Positions 43,018 to 52,427 are shown, counted from the stretch's first letter. The stretch: DNA of 52,642 nt from an uncultured Negativicutes bacterium (GCA_900752195.1 CAADUJ010000002.1:1-52642), one strand, 5' to 3'. The notes: generated by a model not told the origin, from the letters alone. Translations and numbers: made by a program.

Positions 43018-43074
43018 TGTTACAACATTATGTAACAAGGATATACAATATGAACTTTTTACACAATGGTGTAA
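43018..43074. promoter_or_regulatory. Operator candidates upstream of the D-lactate dehydrogenase gene
   Basis: TGTTACA-N6-TGTAACA (43018-43037) and TTACAC-N4-GTGTAA (43059-43074) are two inverted repeats with similar half-sites, 21 bases apart. They suggest a dimeric regulator; none is encoded next to the gene. Confidence 0.5.
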
Positions 43075-43348
43075 CCGGATGCAATCTTTATGTATTCATT
43101 ATACAGCGCAATAGCAGTCTTGTAAATCGAATTATTCATTAATCTCATACCTTTTTCATATGATTAGGGACGAGCGTTTACCATACGGCATAATTCTTTA
43201 TATTTATAAACTTTATATCATATTAAGCGTTTTCTTTTAAATATCGTTCTGTGATTCACACATGTTCAATGATATTTTGTCATGCATATTTTGCATAAAT
43301 TACAAGTGTTATGTACCGTCTACAGTCCGATTTCATCTTTACAGGCCA

Positions 43349-44149
43349 TTACATATGCGTATTCTTTTCTGCTGACGCCCTGACGGCATTCACGACAGCT
43401 GCGCGGAAACCATGTTCTTCTAACGTTCTTACCGCTTCGATTGTTGTACCGCCCGGCGAGCATACATCGTCTTTTAATTTACCCGGATGTTCGCCTGTTT
43501 CCAATACCATCTTAGCAGCACCTAAAACGGTTTGCGCAGCAAATGTATAGGCCATGGGACGGGGCATCCCTTCTAATACAGCTCCATCAGCCAGCGCTTC
43601 TATGAAGAGGTAGACATATGCCGGTCCACTGCCGCTGAGCCCACATACAGCATCTATGAGCCCTTCTTCCACTAATTCGGCTTTCCCAAAGCTGCGGAAA
43701 ATAGATAGAACATCTTCCGTTTCTCCTCCCGAAACATACGAATTAACAGATACGGACGCCATACCTTCTCCCACCATCGCCGGCGTATTGGGCATGATAC
43801 GAACAATTTTTGTCCGTTCTGGAAGATGGGCCGCCAAATCCGAAATCGTAAGACCTGCTGCAATGGAAATCACGACAGTATCGGCGCCGATATGAGACTT
43901 GACAATGTCGAGAGCTCCGGCCATAATCCGCGGTTTGACGGCCATGATGATCGCCTGGCTGCAAGCAGCCAGTTCTTCTGCTGAATCTACGACAACGGCG
44001 CCGACTTCATCGGCCAGCTTCTGTGCTTTCTCCTTATGGATATTGTACAAATATATATGTGCAGGCGCCATGACTCCAGACTGCACAAGACCTTTCACGA
44101 TGGCACGTCCCATATTGCCGACACCACATACACCAATGGATGAAAACAT
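43349..44149 (-). CDS. proC: Pyrroline-5-carboxylate reductase
   Basis: The 266-residue protein shows GVCGVGNMGRAIVKGL for NADPH binding, MAVKP, RIMPNTPAMVGEGM near residue 120, and the signature LSGSGPAYVYLFIEAL with the SPGGTTIEA end. It performs the last step of proline synthesis. The ATG at 44149 has AAGGAGA upstream; the longer frame is rejected. A terminator separates it from the aminotransferase. Confidence 0.95.
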   Translation of the reverse strand: MFSSIGVCGVGNMGRAIVKGLVQSGVMAPAHIYLYNIHKEKAQKLADEVGAVVVDSAEELAACSQAIIMAVKPRIMAGALDIVKSHIGADTVVISIAAGLTISDLAAHLPERTKIVRIMPNTPAMVGEGMASVSVNSYVSGGETEDVLSIFRSFGKAELVEEGLIDAVCGLSGSGPAYVYLFIEALADGAVLEGMPRPMAYTFAAQTVLGAAKMVLETGEHPGKLKDDVCSPGGTTIEAVRTLEEHGFRAAVVNAVRASAEKNTHM

Positions 44150-44182
44150 AAGACATTCTCCTTTCTTTTCGATAAACAAAAA

Positions 44183-44214
44183 AGGTTGTAACAGAGTGCA
44201 TCCTGTTACAACCT
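44183..44214 (-). terminator. Terminator of the aminotransferase gene
   Basis: Perfect 12-bp stem (44183-44194 with 44203-44214), eight-base loop, T run on the minus strand. Confidence 0.9.
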
Positions 44215-44245
44215 CATGAGACACAGTCATACGAGGACAGAAAAC

Positions 44246-45499
44246 CTACTGTTTAGCTCCTGTCGCATCAATAGCTGCCTTGATTTTTGCAGACAAACCA
44301 TTCATTTTCTTCTTCGACACCGAGCATACGGCCAGTCGGATACCTTTTTTCAACGGAACGAGGAAGATATTTTCCTTTTCCAGAAAATCGCATACGGCCT
44401 GCGAACCTTCCATAGGAATCGTAATGAAGAAGCCCGATAAATAAGGAAGATATTTCAATCCGCAAGCTGACGCTTCATCCATAAAGATATTTGCCCGTTC
44501 CTGGATGAGGTGGAAGTAAAAGGCCCGTTCTTTATCAAGCTGTGCAATCTTTTTCGGATCGCTGCAAATATGGGCCATCGCTTTCATAGCGGCGCTGTTG
44601 GAATTAGACCATGTAGCACGATTGGAATACTGATTGATGGATACGAATTCATCTGCAATATTCTTATTGGGCGTTACACAAATCATAGCCCCCATGCGCT
44701 GCCCGTACATGGTAAAGCCCTTACTGCACGTAAACGCAATAATGACAAAGAGATTATCTGGCAGATTGCCGAATTTCGTGAAGAATTTACGACATTCCTT
44801 CTTTTCTCCACTATAATCCAGATACGCTACGTCCGGAACGAGGATGACATTCTTTCCAGTACCTTCAATAGAACGCGTTAAAAAGTCCAGGACATCGTCC
44901 CAATCCTTAGAGGAAAGGGCAAAGCCTGTTGGGTTATTAGCAGGAGAATTGATGATGATGACCGTGTTCGTTTGTTTTGCCATGAGCGCTGACACATGTT
45001 CCTTGAAACTTTCCAGATTAAACGTGCCATCTTGGCGGAGCAATTCAAATTCGCGTAACGTACGGCCATTGTCAATGCACATGGAGTTATAGGCGCCCCA
45101 ATGCCAATCACTCGTCAATATTTCGTCACCGATTTCAGAATAATTGTGGATGATGTGGTGAAGAGCCCCCGAACCGCCAGACGTAACGCATGCACGAATA
45201 TAGCCCTGCGGCTTCGATTCTCCAAAGCACTGGTCAATAACAGCATCTAAATATTCTGGATACCCCAGTATCGGCGCATATGAACCAATTTCACGAGAAG
45301 TAAGCTGTTTAAATGCGTCCTTTACGACGTCTAACATTACCAGGTTCCCCTCTTCGTCCAAAAGTGAACCGACAGTCCCATTGATGACCTTGTCAGCCCC
45401 GATTTTATCAGCTAATGCCGTTGCACGGTTATTAGCACCAAAAATCTTATCTTCTGAACTCTTCCCTCTTGCCTGCGCTGCAGCAACACTCATTACCAT
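44246..45499 (-). CDS. Fold-type I aminotransferase (class I/II)
   Basis: The 417-residue protein has the class I/II marks: substrate loop INGTVGSLLDEEGN, YAPILGYPEY, NSPANNPTGFAL near residue 185, the PLP-binding lysine in FTCSKGFTMYGQRMG and the carboxylate-binding arginine in GIRLAVCSV near the end. It resembles aromatic or aspartate aminotransferases with a long N-terminal arm; the substrate is not clear. The ribosome site is weak (AGTGAG), and either of the first two ATGs could be used. It is a single gene with its own terminator. Confidence 0.85.
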   Translation of the reverse strand: MVMSVAAAQARGKSSEDKIFGANNRATALADKIGADKVINGTVGSLLDEEGNLVMLDVVKDAFKQLTSREIGSYAPILGYPEYLDAVIDQCFGESKPQGYIRACVTSGGSGALHHIIHNYSEIGDEILTSDWHWGAYNSMCIDNGRTLREFELLRQDGTFNLESFKEHVSALMAKQTNTVIIINSPANNPTGFALSSKDWDDVLDFLTRSIEGTGKNVILVPDVAYLDYSGEKKECRKFFTKFGNLPDNLFVIIAFTCSKGFTMYGQRMGAMICVTPNKNIADEFVSINQYSNRATWSNSNSAAMKAMAHICSDPKKIAQLDKERAFYFHLIQERANIFMDEASACGLKYLPYLSGFFITIPMEGSQAVCDFLEKENIFLVPLKKGIRLAVCSVSKKKMNGLSAKIKAAIDATGAKQ

Positions 45500-45668
45500 G
45501 GATAATCAACTCACTTTTCTAATAATTTACTCTATTTATTTATACCACAACCAGGGGGCCTTCTCAACAGAATTCTGTTGATTTTCATTATGTATTCAAA
45601 ATACACGTTTTCCTTTATATCTTTACTTCATACCATATATATCTTTTAGGAATTAATACACTCGTAAA

Positions 45669-45695
45669 AAAACCGCAAGAAATCCTTGCGGTTTT
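45669..45695 (-). terminator. Terminator of the NCS1 transporter gene
   Basis: AAAACCGCAAG (45669-45679) pairs with CTTGCGGTTTT (45685-45695), with a T run on the minus strand. Confidence 0.9.
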
Positions 45696-45703
45696 ACAGC
45701 CAT

Positions 45704-46867
45704 TTAGTTTGTCGGCAACACCTTATGGATAACGGCGGCTACAATCATGATAATGACGACAACAGGGAAGGTAATCCCTACGGGCGTCTGCACATCTAAA
45801 AGCTGGCGGTACAAGATAAAACCAGCAATCCAGAGAATAAAGTTCGACAGGCAGAATACCGACCGGCTATGGTCTTCACGAAGGATGAAATAATCGGCCA
45901 GAAGAATTGCCGTCATCGGTGCAAAGACGGAACCAATAAGATATAAAAAATCTTCAAACCGGCTAGCATCTACAGTAATCGCAAGAATCATGCCGATAAG
46001 GCATGCCACGAGTGCCAGCGCCTTTTCAGATAGATTCTTCACGATGGCATTGCCGCTGACACCTGCAGAAAAGGCATCGAGAAACGTCGTCGTCACCGTC
46101 GAAAGAAGGATGATGACGATCCCGGCGATTCCAAGACCTGCCTGAACCATAATCATAGCAATATCATCTTGTCCTGTATAAAGAGCTGCACCCATGCCGA
46201 TGATAAACATCCACGAGCTGGCAATAAAATACATTCCGCAGCTGACCAACGTCGCCTTGACTGGTTTTTGAGCCGATCGGGTATAATCAGAAATAATCGG
46301 CAGCCAGGATAAGGGCATGGCAACGGCTAACTCAATAGCACTTCCCATGGTCATGTCTCCGCCATCAGCCACTGGAACAGTGCCCGTAAAAATGATCTTA
46401 CTCAACAAGAAAGTCAGAAGAAAGAGTGCCGTCATGACGACGACATTGATTTTACCAAGGTTTTTAAGTCCCAATAAAATCCACACGCCAATGAGGGCGC
46501 CAATGACGATGCTCCATGGCGTACTGCCAATATCGATGATCGTATTGGCCGCCATAGCGGCACTGGCAATCATGACAGCTGTCCAGCCGATAAGCTGGAT
46601 AACATTGAGTCCGGCAAAGAATTTGGAACCTTCGTGACCAAAGGACAGAGATACCGTTTCCATGGCACTGCGACCTGTTTTACCGCCGATAATGCCGGCA
46701 CCAGCCATAACCACTCCACCAATGACGTGGCCAATGAGAATAGCTATAAGGCCTTTTTCAAATCCCAGCGGTGCCAGAAGCATACCTGTCAAGATTTCTG
46801 CAATGGATATGCCGGCGCCAAACCATAATAATCCATTTGAAAAAACAGATGTTTTCACATCATTCAT
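45704..46867 (-). CDS. NCS1-family transporter, CytX-like
   Basis: The 387-residue protein has about 12 hydrophobic helices and NCS1 marks: WFGAGISIAEILTGMLLAPLG at the start, GHVIGGVVM, and SWLPIISDYTRSA near residue 190. The nearest group is CytX, assigned to hydroxymethylpyrimidine uptake. However, it lies 23 bases after a pyridoxamine kinase gene and there is no TPP riboswitch upstream. NCS1 members can also carry pyridoxine, so vitamin B6 is an alternative substrate (inference). AGAAGGT precedes the ATG. Confidence 0.8.
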   Translation of the reverse strand: MNDVKTSVFSNGLLWFGAGISIAEILTGMLLAPLGFEKGLIAILIGHVIGGVVMAGAGIIGGKTGRSAMETVSLSFGHEGSKFFAGLNVIQLIGWTAVMIASAAMAANTIIDIGSTPWSIVIGALIGVWILLGLKNLGKINVVVMTALFLLTFLLSKIIFTGTVPVADGGDMTMGSAIELAVAMPLSWLPIISDYTRSAQKPVKATLVSCGMYFIASSWMFIIGMGAALYTGQDDIAMIMVQAGLGIAGIVIILLSTVTTTFLDAFSAGVSGNAIVKNLSEKALALVACLIGMILAITVDASRFEDFLYLIGSVFAPMTAILLADYFILREDHSRSVFCLSNFILWIAGFILYRQLLDVQTPVGITFPVVVIIMIVAAVIHKVLPTN

Positions 46868-46890
46868 CGTATATTACCTTCTTTCCTGCC

Positions 46891-47724
46891 TTACATGACC
46901 CGTATTTCCTCAACCAGATCAAGGCATTTTTCTATAGGCAACCCATTATTGCGATCTTTCTGGTCCTGATTAGCTGCAATGAGATTATGCGTACTTTCCA
47001 TTGCCAGTATGGCTGCCGTTTCCATATTGTGTTCCCGCAAAATCTGACCGGCAAAGATGGCCATAAAGGCATCTCCTGAACCGGGAAAATGAACAGGAAT
47101 CAAGGAATAGGGCAATTGAAAATACGTCTTGCGCTGGTGGTCATAGCCGATGACGACATCAGAATCCTTCGTCTTTACGCTCGTAACGAGAATCGATTTC
47201 GGCGTAAGTTCTCGAAGAGACTCCAAGAGTTCCAGCAATTCCTTTGACGATAAGACCGTATCCGTACAGGGTCTGCCTGTGAGGAAACAGGCTTCTGTAT
47301 AATTGGGAATAAAATAATCAGACACCCCTGCCAATGCCTTCACGTAAGGAAGGAACGATGCATCAATACCTTTATAATATTGGCCTTTATCGCCGATAAC
47401 AGGATCGACAAAAAAGAGGGGCCTTGCATGGTCTTGTGACATAGCCCATTTCGTCAATATATCACTCTGCTTCTGTGAAGCCACAAATCCCGTTACGACA
47501 GCATCATAGGAAATTCGGCTGTCATGCCAGAGCGACAGAGTATTTTCCATAAACTCTGTCGTTTCTAAAATATGTTTTCTTTCATAATCAAGAGCATTGG
47601 CAACAATAGCTGTCGGCAACGTGTATACATCGTAATGAAGATGTGTCAAAATGGGCATCATCGCCGTCAGAGCCATACGACCATACCCGGGCAAATCATT
47701 TACAAGCAATATTTTCTTATCCAT
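46891..47724 (-). CDS. Pyridoxamine/pyridoxal kinase (PdxY/PdxK-like)
   Basis: The 277-residue protein is a ribokinase-fold vitamin kinase. It begins ILLVNDLPGYGRMAL, has FFVDPVIGDKGQYYKG, IPNYTEACFLTG and the anion-hole motif PGSGDAFMAIFAG with the catalytic aspartate near residue 222. It phosphorylates pyridoxal, pyridoxine or pyridoxamine in B6 salvage. The transporter gene follows closely, so the pair probably imports and traps one vitamer. AGAGG precedes the ATG. Confidence 0.88.
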   Translation of the reverse strand: MDKKILLVNDLPGYGRMALTAMMPILTHLHYDVYTLPTAIVANALDYERKHILETTEFMENTLSLWHDSRISYDAVVTGFVASQKQSDILTKWAMSQDHARPLFFVDPVIGDKGQYYKGIDASFLPYVKALAGVSDYFIPNYTEACFLTGRPCTDTVLSSKELLELLESLRELTPKSILVTSVKTKDSDVVIGYDHQRKTYFQLPYSLIPVHFPGSGDAFMAIFAGQILREHNMETAAILAMESTHNLIAANQDQKDRNNGLPIEKCLDLVEEIRVM

Positions 47725-47845
47725 TTTCGGGCCTCTTTATCGATATAAAACAACAACACACACGACTAAAGTATACTATACAATCTGCCTTGTGGGAAGG
47801 CTTTCAAGCAGCCCCGGGCATGGATGGCCGTGGCTGGCATCCTAT

Positions 47846-48466
47846 TTACATCAAATGATGTTTCAAGGCATAATCCACTAATTCCGCTTTTGATTGGCAT
47901 TCCAGTTTTTGCATGAGCCTAGTCTTATACGTCGATACCGTCTTAATAGAAAGATGCAATTGCAATGCCGTATCTGACAACGAGTACCCATGAACGAGGG
48001 CACGGAGGACTTCTTTTTCCCGCGTCGACAAGGTGGCTCTTTTCTGCCCGCCTTGGGCAACTTGATTGAGCAAGGCTTGCGCACCTCGTTCACCCAGATA
48101 CTTCTGTCCTTTGGCTACCGTCCGCAGTGCCTTAAACAATTCCGCATCAAGCGTGTCCTTACACAGGTATCCATCAGCGCCGCGTTCCATGACTTCTGTA
48201 ATATATTGATCTTCGCTGTACATGGTGAGAACCAGAACCTTGACGGGATACTGGCGGCGCCGAATTTCTTCCAGGCATTCCAGGCCGTTCATGACAGGCA
48301 TAGATAAGTCAAGGAGGACAATATCAGTGGCCGTCTTTTCCAAAAGGGCCAATACTTCTTCTCCATTTGACGCTTCTCCGACAACATCGCAATCAGGCTG
48401 CGTCTTCAATAATAAGGTAAGGCCAGTCCGCAAGACGCGGTGGTCATCAGCTAATAGGATATTCAT
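47846..48466 (-). CDS. NarL/UhpA-type response regulator
   Basis: The 206-residue protein has a receiver domain (LADDH at the start, phosphorylated Asp D53 in LLDLSMP, Lys in GYLCKD) and a C-terminal LuxR helix-turn-helix with STREKEVLRALVHG and SIKTVSTYKTRLMQKL. It binds DNA when phosphorylated by the partner kinase. GGGAG precedes the ATG, which overlaps the end of the kinase gene by 20 bases. The expected target is the transporter at 50949. Confidence 0.92.
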   Translation of the reverse strand: MNILLADDHRVLRTGLTLLLKTQPDCDVVGEASNGEEVLALLEKTATDIVLLDLSMPVMNGLECLEEIRRRQYPVKVLVLTMYSEDQYITEVMERGADGYLCKDTLDAELFKALRTVAKGQKYLGERGAQALLNQVAQGGQKRATLSTREKEVLRALVHGYSLSDTALQLHLSIKTVSTYKTRLMQKLECQSKAELVDYALKHHLM

Positions 48467-49892
48467 AATCGTCTCCCGTTACATTTTCTACAGGTATCGT
48501 AATGGTAATCGTCGAACCTTTGCGCGGTTTGCTGTCAATTGTAAAAGTGCCCCTCAGCAAATCCGTCCGTTCCCGCATGCTGACGAGACCGAGATGGTTA
48601 TTGAACCGTGCCGCTTCGGCAGTAGTCTGACTAAATCCGATACCATCGTCAGAAATGATGAGTGTCAGGCTGTCATCTTGTATGCCTATGGTGACGCGAA
48701 CTTCTTTCGCTCTGGCATGGCGGGCAATATTCGTAAGACCTTCCTGAATAATACGATAACAAAATAAGGCACCCATGCGATTGAGACTGTCTACATCAGA
48801 ATCAGCATGAAAACAGATGTTCATATGAGGCTGCATTTTCTTGAAATTGTCAATATACTTCTGAATTGCAGCAATAAGGCCGAGGTCTTCCAATAAAGGC
48901 GGATGAAGATTGACGGCAAGATGGCGTATCCCCTCTAAGGTGTGACGCGTCAAGTCCTGGACATCTGCAATGAGTTCACGCCCTTGGTCATCTTTCATGC
49001 GATCCTGAAGAATACGTAAGTACGTCAGGATAGAAACCATGGACTGACTCGATTCATCATGAAGTTCCCGGGAAATGCGTCGCCGTTCATCTTCACGAGC
49101 TGTAAAAAGCCTGTTAATAAGCCAGATGCGGGTCTGTTCCTTTTCCTGCAGAGCTTTGACGAGCTTGGAATTTTCCGCATCTTTTGCGGCCAGCCTGTTG
49201 ACCATGACGTTGAACGTCCGGCCCAGCCGACCGATGTCATCAGACGAAGTTCGTGGTACACGGACTGAATAATCGCCTTTACCGATTTGTCGTGCCGCCT
49301 GGTCAAGTCGCCGGATAGGCAAGAGAAAATTCCTGGCAAACCGTGTCGCTAATACCGATGCTACGATACAGATAATGAAGATGAACGTCATCGTTTCTAC
49401 CAACCGTTTTTCCATGATTTGTATCATGACCGTTTCCGTCATACCGATGCGGATATATCCGACGAGGCCCTTATCAATGGGATAGACGATTTCCCGTATA
49501 GTCCCTTCATTACTATCGATGACCCAGTCTTCATCAGCCGCCCCTGGAGACAGGTTCCGTTTTGGAAACCCCAGGGGTACACCCTCTGTAAACGTACTTG
49601 CCAGCATCGTCCCTTCCGGGCCGTCTACGACGATATACCGGATTTGTTCATTCGTTTGTCGCGCATGGATAAGCTGCTCTGTCATAGAAAACCGATCATC
49701 TACGAGAATGGCATTGCTAATGGATTGACTCATAGCAGACGCGATTTCTCGCCCCAGGAGATCGAGCTGCCGCTCCATATACTGGTTCATGGAAAAAAGA
49801 AAAAGGATACTCATAAACAGTCCTAAAATGAAGATCATACCGACATTGAGGACATTGAATTTGACATAGAGACTTCCTTTTAACTTGTTCAT
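48447..49892 (-). CDS. Membrane sensor histidine kinase, NarX/UhpB-like (HisKA_3)
   Basis: The 481-residue protein has a membrane helix at residues about 14-35, an extracytoplasmic domain at 36-164, a second helix at 166-186, a HAMP domain to about 235, a short coiled coil, and a kinase core: ERRRISRELHDE with phospho-acceptor H278, then the ATPase N box EGLTNIARHARA and DDGIGF. This is the HisKA_3 type that pairs with NarL regulators. Its ATG overlaps the stop of the lipoprotein gene (ATGA), so sensor lipoprotein and kinase are translationally coupled. Confidence 0.92.
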   Translation of the reverse strand: MNKLKGSLYVKFNVLNVGMIFILGLFMSILFLFSMNQYMERQLDLLGREIASAMSQSISNAILVDDRFSMTEQLIHARQTNEQIRYIVVDGPEGTMLASTFTEGVPLGFPKRNLSPGAADEDWVIDSNEGTIREIVYPIDKGLVGYIRIGMTETVMIQIMEKRLVETMTFIFIICIVASVLATRFARNFLLPIRRLDQAARQIGKGDYSVRVPRTSSDDIGRLGRTFNVMVNRLAAKDAENSKLVKALQEKEQTRIWLINRLFTAREDERRRISRELHDESSQSMVSILTYLRILQDRMKDDQGRELIADVQDLTRHTLEGIRHLAVNLHPPLLEDLGLIAAIQKYIDNFKKMQPHMNICFHADSDVDSLNRMGALFCYRIIQEGLTNIARHARAKEVRVTIGIQDDSLTLIISDDGIGFSQTTAEAARFNNHLGLVSMRERTDLLRGTFTIDSKPRKGSTITITIPVENVTGDDYEYPIS

Positions 49893-50821
49893 GGCACACC
49901 GCCTTCTTCCATCATCAGTATGCGACTATAATGGTTGCGAAGGTCCTGATACATTTTGGCATCCGGCGGCACAAATTTATCGATAACGACACGTTTTAAC
50001 GGTTCCTCCAGTCTGGGAACCGTGTTCATCTGATAAAAAAGTCGGCGAAGGGTTTCCTTCTTTTCCGGATCTAAATCACTGCGCATGACGACAGGCCCCG
50101 TCGGTGCTGAAGGCAATACTTCAACAATCCGCGTCTTTTCAACGAGGCTGGCATTGACACTGGCCATATACTCATATATCTGACTATCTACGGATGCACC
50201 ATCGGCGAGATGGTTAGCCACGGCCCAGATGGACTTATCGTGACTATACGTATAATAGAACCTCCGGAAGAATTTTTCCGAGGACGTCATGCGGTCGCTT
50301 AGATAGAACGATACGGCCAATTTCCCGGAATAACTAATCGGATCCGTAAATGCAAAGACGCCACCTTCTAATCCGTCCATATCCTCTATATGACTATCAG
50401 AAGGAACGATAACATACGTATTGTACATAACGGTACCATTCGTCTGGACCATGGCCAACAGTTCGATTGGGACTTTTCCACGGTATGCCGAATACGCGCC
50501 TGTCGATAAAAAAGCAATATCGGCATCGCCATTGGCGACAAGACCGTTGAGTTCCTCATATGTACGACGTTGGACGAGCACTACCGGTTCTCCGAGCTGT
50601 CCTGCAATGTAATCGACTACAGCCTGATAGGATTGACGCGTTTCTTTTGGTGACATGACAGCGGCAAAAGCAATTCGCAAGGGGTGTTCCCCTTGTTCTT
50701 CTACGACAGGCGCTTCCTGGGGCTTAGAAAAATCAATATAGCCCTTGTTCTGGCCGCAGCCGCTTAGCAGGAATGCCGCAGCCATTACGACTGCCAGCAG
50801 GAATAAGATTCTTCGTTTCAT
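49889..50821 (-). CDS. PhnD-like binding lipoprotein, probable sensor of the two-component system
   Basis: The 310-residue protein starts with a lipoprotein signal (LLSGC, lipidated C22). The mature part is a PhnD-type periplasmic binding domain: LRIAFAAVMSPKETRQSY, DIAFLSTGAYSAYRGK and GGVFAFTDPISYSGK are the typical strands that hold phosphate or phosphonate groups. No ABC permease or ATPase is nearby; instead the kinase gene overlaps its end. In Staphylococcus aureus HptA, a similar lipoprotein, senses glucose 6-phosphate for the kinase HptS. The ATG at 50821 follows AAAGGG. Confidence 0.87.
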   Translation of the reverse strand: MKRRILFLLAVVMAAAFLLSGCGQNKGYIDFSKPQEAPVVEEQGEHPLRIAFAAVMSPKETRQSYQAVVDYIAGQLGEPVVLVQRRTYEELNGLVANGDADIAFLSTGAYSAYRGKVPIELLAMVQTNGTVMYNTYVIVPSDSHIEDMDGLEGGVFAFTDPISYSGKLAVSFYLSDRMTSSEKFFRRFYYTYSHDKSIWAVANHLADGASVDSQIYEYMASVNASLVEKTRIVEVLPSAPTGPVVMRSDLDPEKKETLRRLFYQMNTVPRLEEPLKRVVIDKFVPPDAKMYQDLRNHYSRILMMEEGGVP

Positions 50822-50894
50822 GACATAAGCCCTTTCTACACATCTATGAAATCTATTGTACACTACTTGAGAAAAAATTTCCTGTATTTCCCAA

Positions 50895-50927
50895 AAAAAG
50901 CGCTTTCCACAAAGGAAAACGCTTTTT
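50895..50927 (-). terminator. Terminator of the organophosphate transporter gene
   Basis: Arms 50895-50908 and 50914-50927 pair with one mismatch around ACAAA, with A-rich and T-rich flanks. Confidence 0.88.
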
Positions 50928-50948
50928 GTAATATATGTATATAATTGC

Positions 50949-52298
50949 TTACTCGTCTTGAGGTTTTGCATTCCAAACGAGGAGAGCCAGCAGCGTCGAA
51001 GCGACGGCTGCACCAACCCAGAATTCCGGTGCCATGCCAAAATCGTATTCCTTAACGCCATTGACGACGGTAATAGTCATGAGATGGCCCGTCACAAATT
51101 CCTGGATAGCTGCCCCGGCATAGCTCAACAAGCCAATCATGCCCATTGCAGCACCGGTAACGCGCTTGGGAACAATATCAACGGCCATAAGGCCACCCAT
51201 GTAGCAGACGAGTGCGCCCATTGTGAAGCCGTAGAAGGTCATGCAAAGCATATCCATCGTAAACGACTGAGGAGCCCAGACAAAGCCTGCAATAGAAAGG
51301 GAATATAATACGCCGTAAATCAGGGCCGGCATATTACGTTTGCTGTTGAAGAACTTGTCGGAAATCCAGCCGCATAAGAGAGCACCAAAGATACCGGCTA
51401 CCTGCATGTATGCCATAACACCGGCAGATCCCATTATGTCGTATCCCTTTTGGGAAGTCAGATACACGACGCCCCAGCTTTCAACGGCATAGCGGGCAAT
51501 GTATACGCAGAGGGAAGAAAGGCCGAGAATCCAAACGGCTGGATTTTTAACGACGGCATTCCACTGCATGGAACCAACAGATTTTGATTTTTCTTCCTCT
51601 ACTTGTTCCTGCGTCTTTTCGCCATAGTATACGGCACCATTAGGCAATCCTTGTGTTTCAGGGCGGTCACTCATGCCAAAATAGATAAAGGCCGTACCAA
51701 TCAAGGAAATGATGCCAGCAGAGATGAAGCCCATAGACCAGTTATATGCCGATACAATAGCCGCAATGGCAAAATAAGCGAAAGACGAACCCAGATTATG
51801 ACTGGTAAACCAGACGCCATACAGTGTACCACGCTGCTTGTTGCTGAACCATTGGTTCAAGGACACGATAGACGGACCTGCTCCATACGATTGGAACCAC
51901 CCGTTGAGCCCCCAGAGGATAGCCAGTGGCACGAAAGAATTAACGAGGCCCATGCCAACCATCGTCAAGGATGAAATGAAAAGACCAAACGAGAAAAACC
52001 GCTTGTTATTCATCCGGTCAGCAAGGAAACTGTTCGTAAACTTACCAAGACCATAGGTAACGAAGAAGATAGAACCGATGATACCTACTTCTGTCGGCGT
52101 CACAATTCCAGATGCCAGAAGAGGTTTCTTAATGACAGAATAACTCTGGCGAATGATGTAATAGAACGCATATCCGATGGTAATGGAAGCAAATACTCTC
52201 CACCGCATAGAATTGAATTTTTGCTTTACCACAGCCGCGTCTGTGATTTGCGGGGCATCAGCACCCGTTTTGAAGAACTGATAAATAAAGTTCAACAT
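50949..52298 (-). CDS. Organophosphate:phosphate antiporter (UhpT/GlpT family)
   Basis: The 449-residue protein is a 12-helix major facilitator of the OPA group. Marks are YAFYYIIRQSYSVIKKP near residue 47, GLGKFTNSFLADR, GWFQSYGAGPSIVSLNQWFSNKQRGTLYG and, in the second half, WGVVYLTSQKGYD. These match hexose-6-phosphate and glycerol-3-phosphate carriers, which exchange the ester for phosphate; UhpC-type sensors share the sequence. The ATG at 52298 follows AAAGGAG. A terminator separates it from the sensor operon. Confidence 0.9.
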   Translation of the reverse strand: MLNFIYQFFKTGADAPQITDAAVVKQKFNSMRWRVFASITIGYAFYYIIRQSYSVIKKPLLASGIVTPTEVGIIGSIFFVTYGLGKFTNSFLADRMNNKRFFSFGLFISSLTMVGMGLVNSFVPLAILWGLNGWFQSYGAGPSIVSLNQWFSNKQRGTLYGVWFTSHNLGSSFAYFAIAAIVSAYNWSMGFISAGIISLIGTAFIYFGMSDRPETQGLPNGAVYYGEKTQEQVEEEKSKSVGSMQWNAVVKNPAVWILGLSSLCVYIARYAVESWGVVYLTSQKGYDIMGSAGVMAYMQVAGIFGALLCGWISDKFFNSKRNMPALIYGVLYSLSIAGFVWAPQSFTMDMLCMTFYGFTMGALVCYMGGLMAVDIVPKRVTGAAMGMIGLLSYAGAAIQEFVTGHLMTITVVNGVKEYDFGMAPEFWVGAAVASTLLALLVWNAKPQDE

Positions 52299-52427
52299 GA
52301 TAAAACTCCTTTCTCTATTTCCGTACATATTTATCATATTTAGTATAATAAACTATTTATAACGGCTCTAGCGGAAAAAGTCTGATTTTTATGTAGGAAT
52401 TTTTCTTACACCGATATCTGTAAAAAA

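Larger units (their letters stand above)
42902..43348. other. AT-rich leader region of the D-lactate dehydrogenase gene
   Basis: No gene is seen in about 450 bases. The part nearest the dehydrogenase gene holds an 8-bp hairpin and two further inverted repeats, listed separately. Confidence 0.6.

Noticed and set aside
47725..47845. TPP riboswitch upstream of the pyridoxamine kinase/CytX-like pair
   Set aside because: The conserved CTGAGA and ACCTGATCTGG-like elements are absent on either strand.
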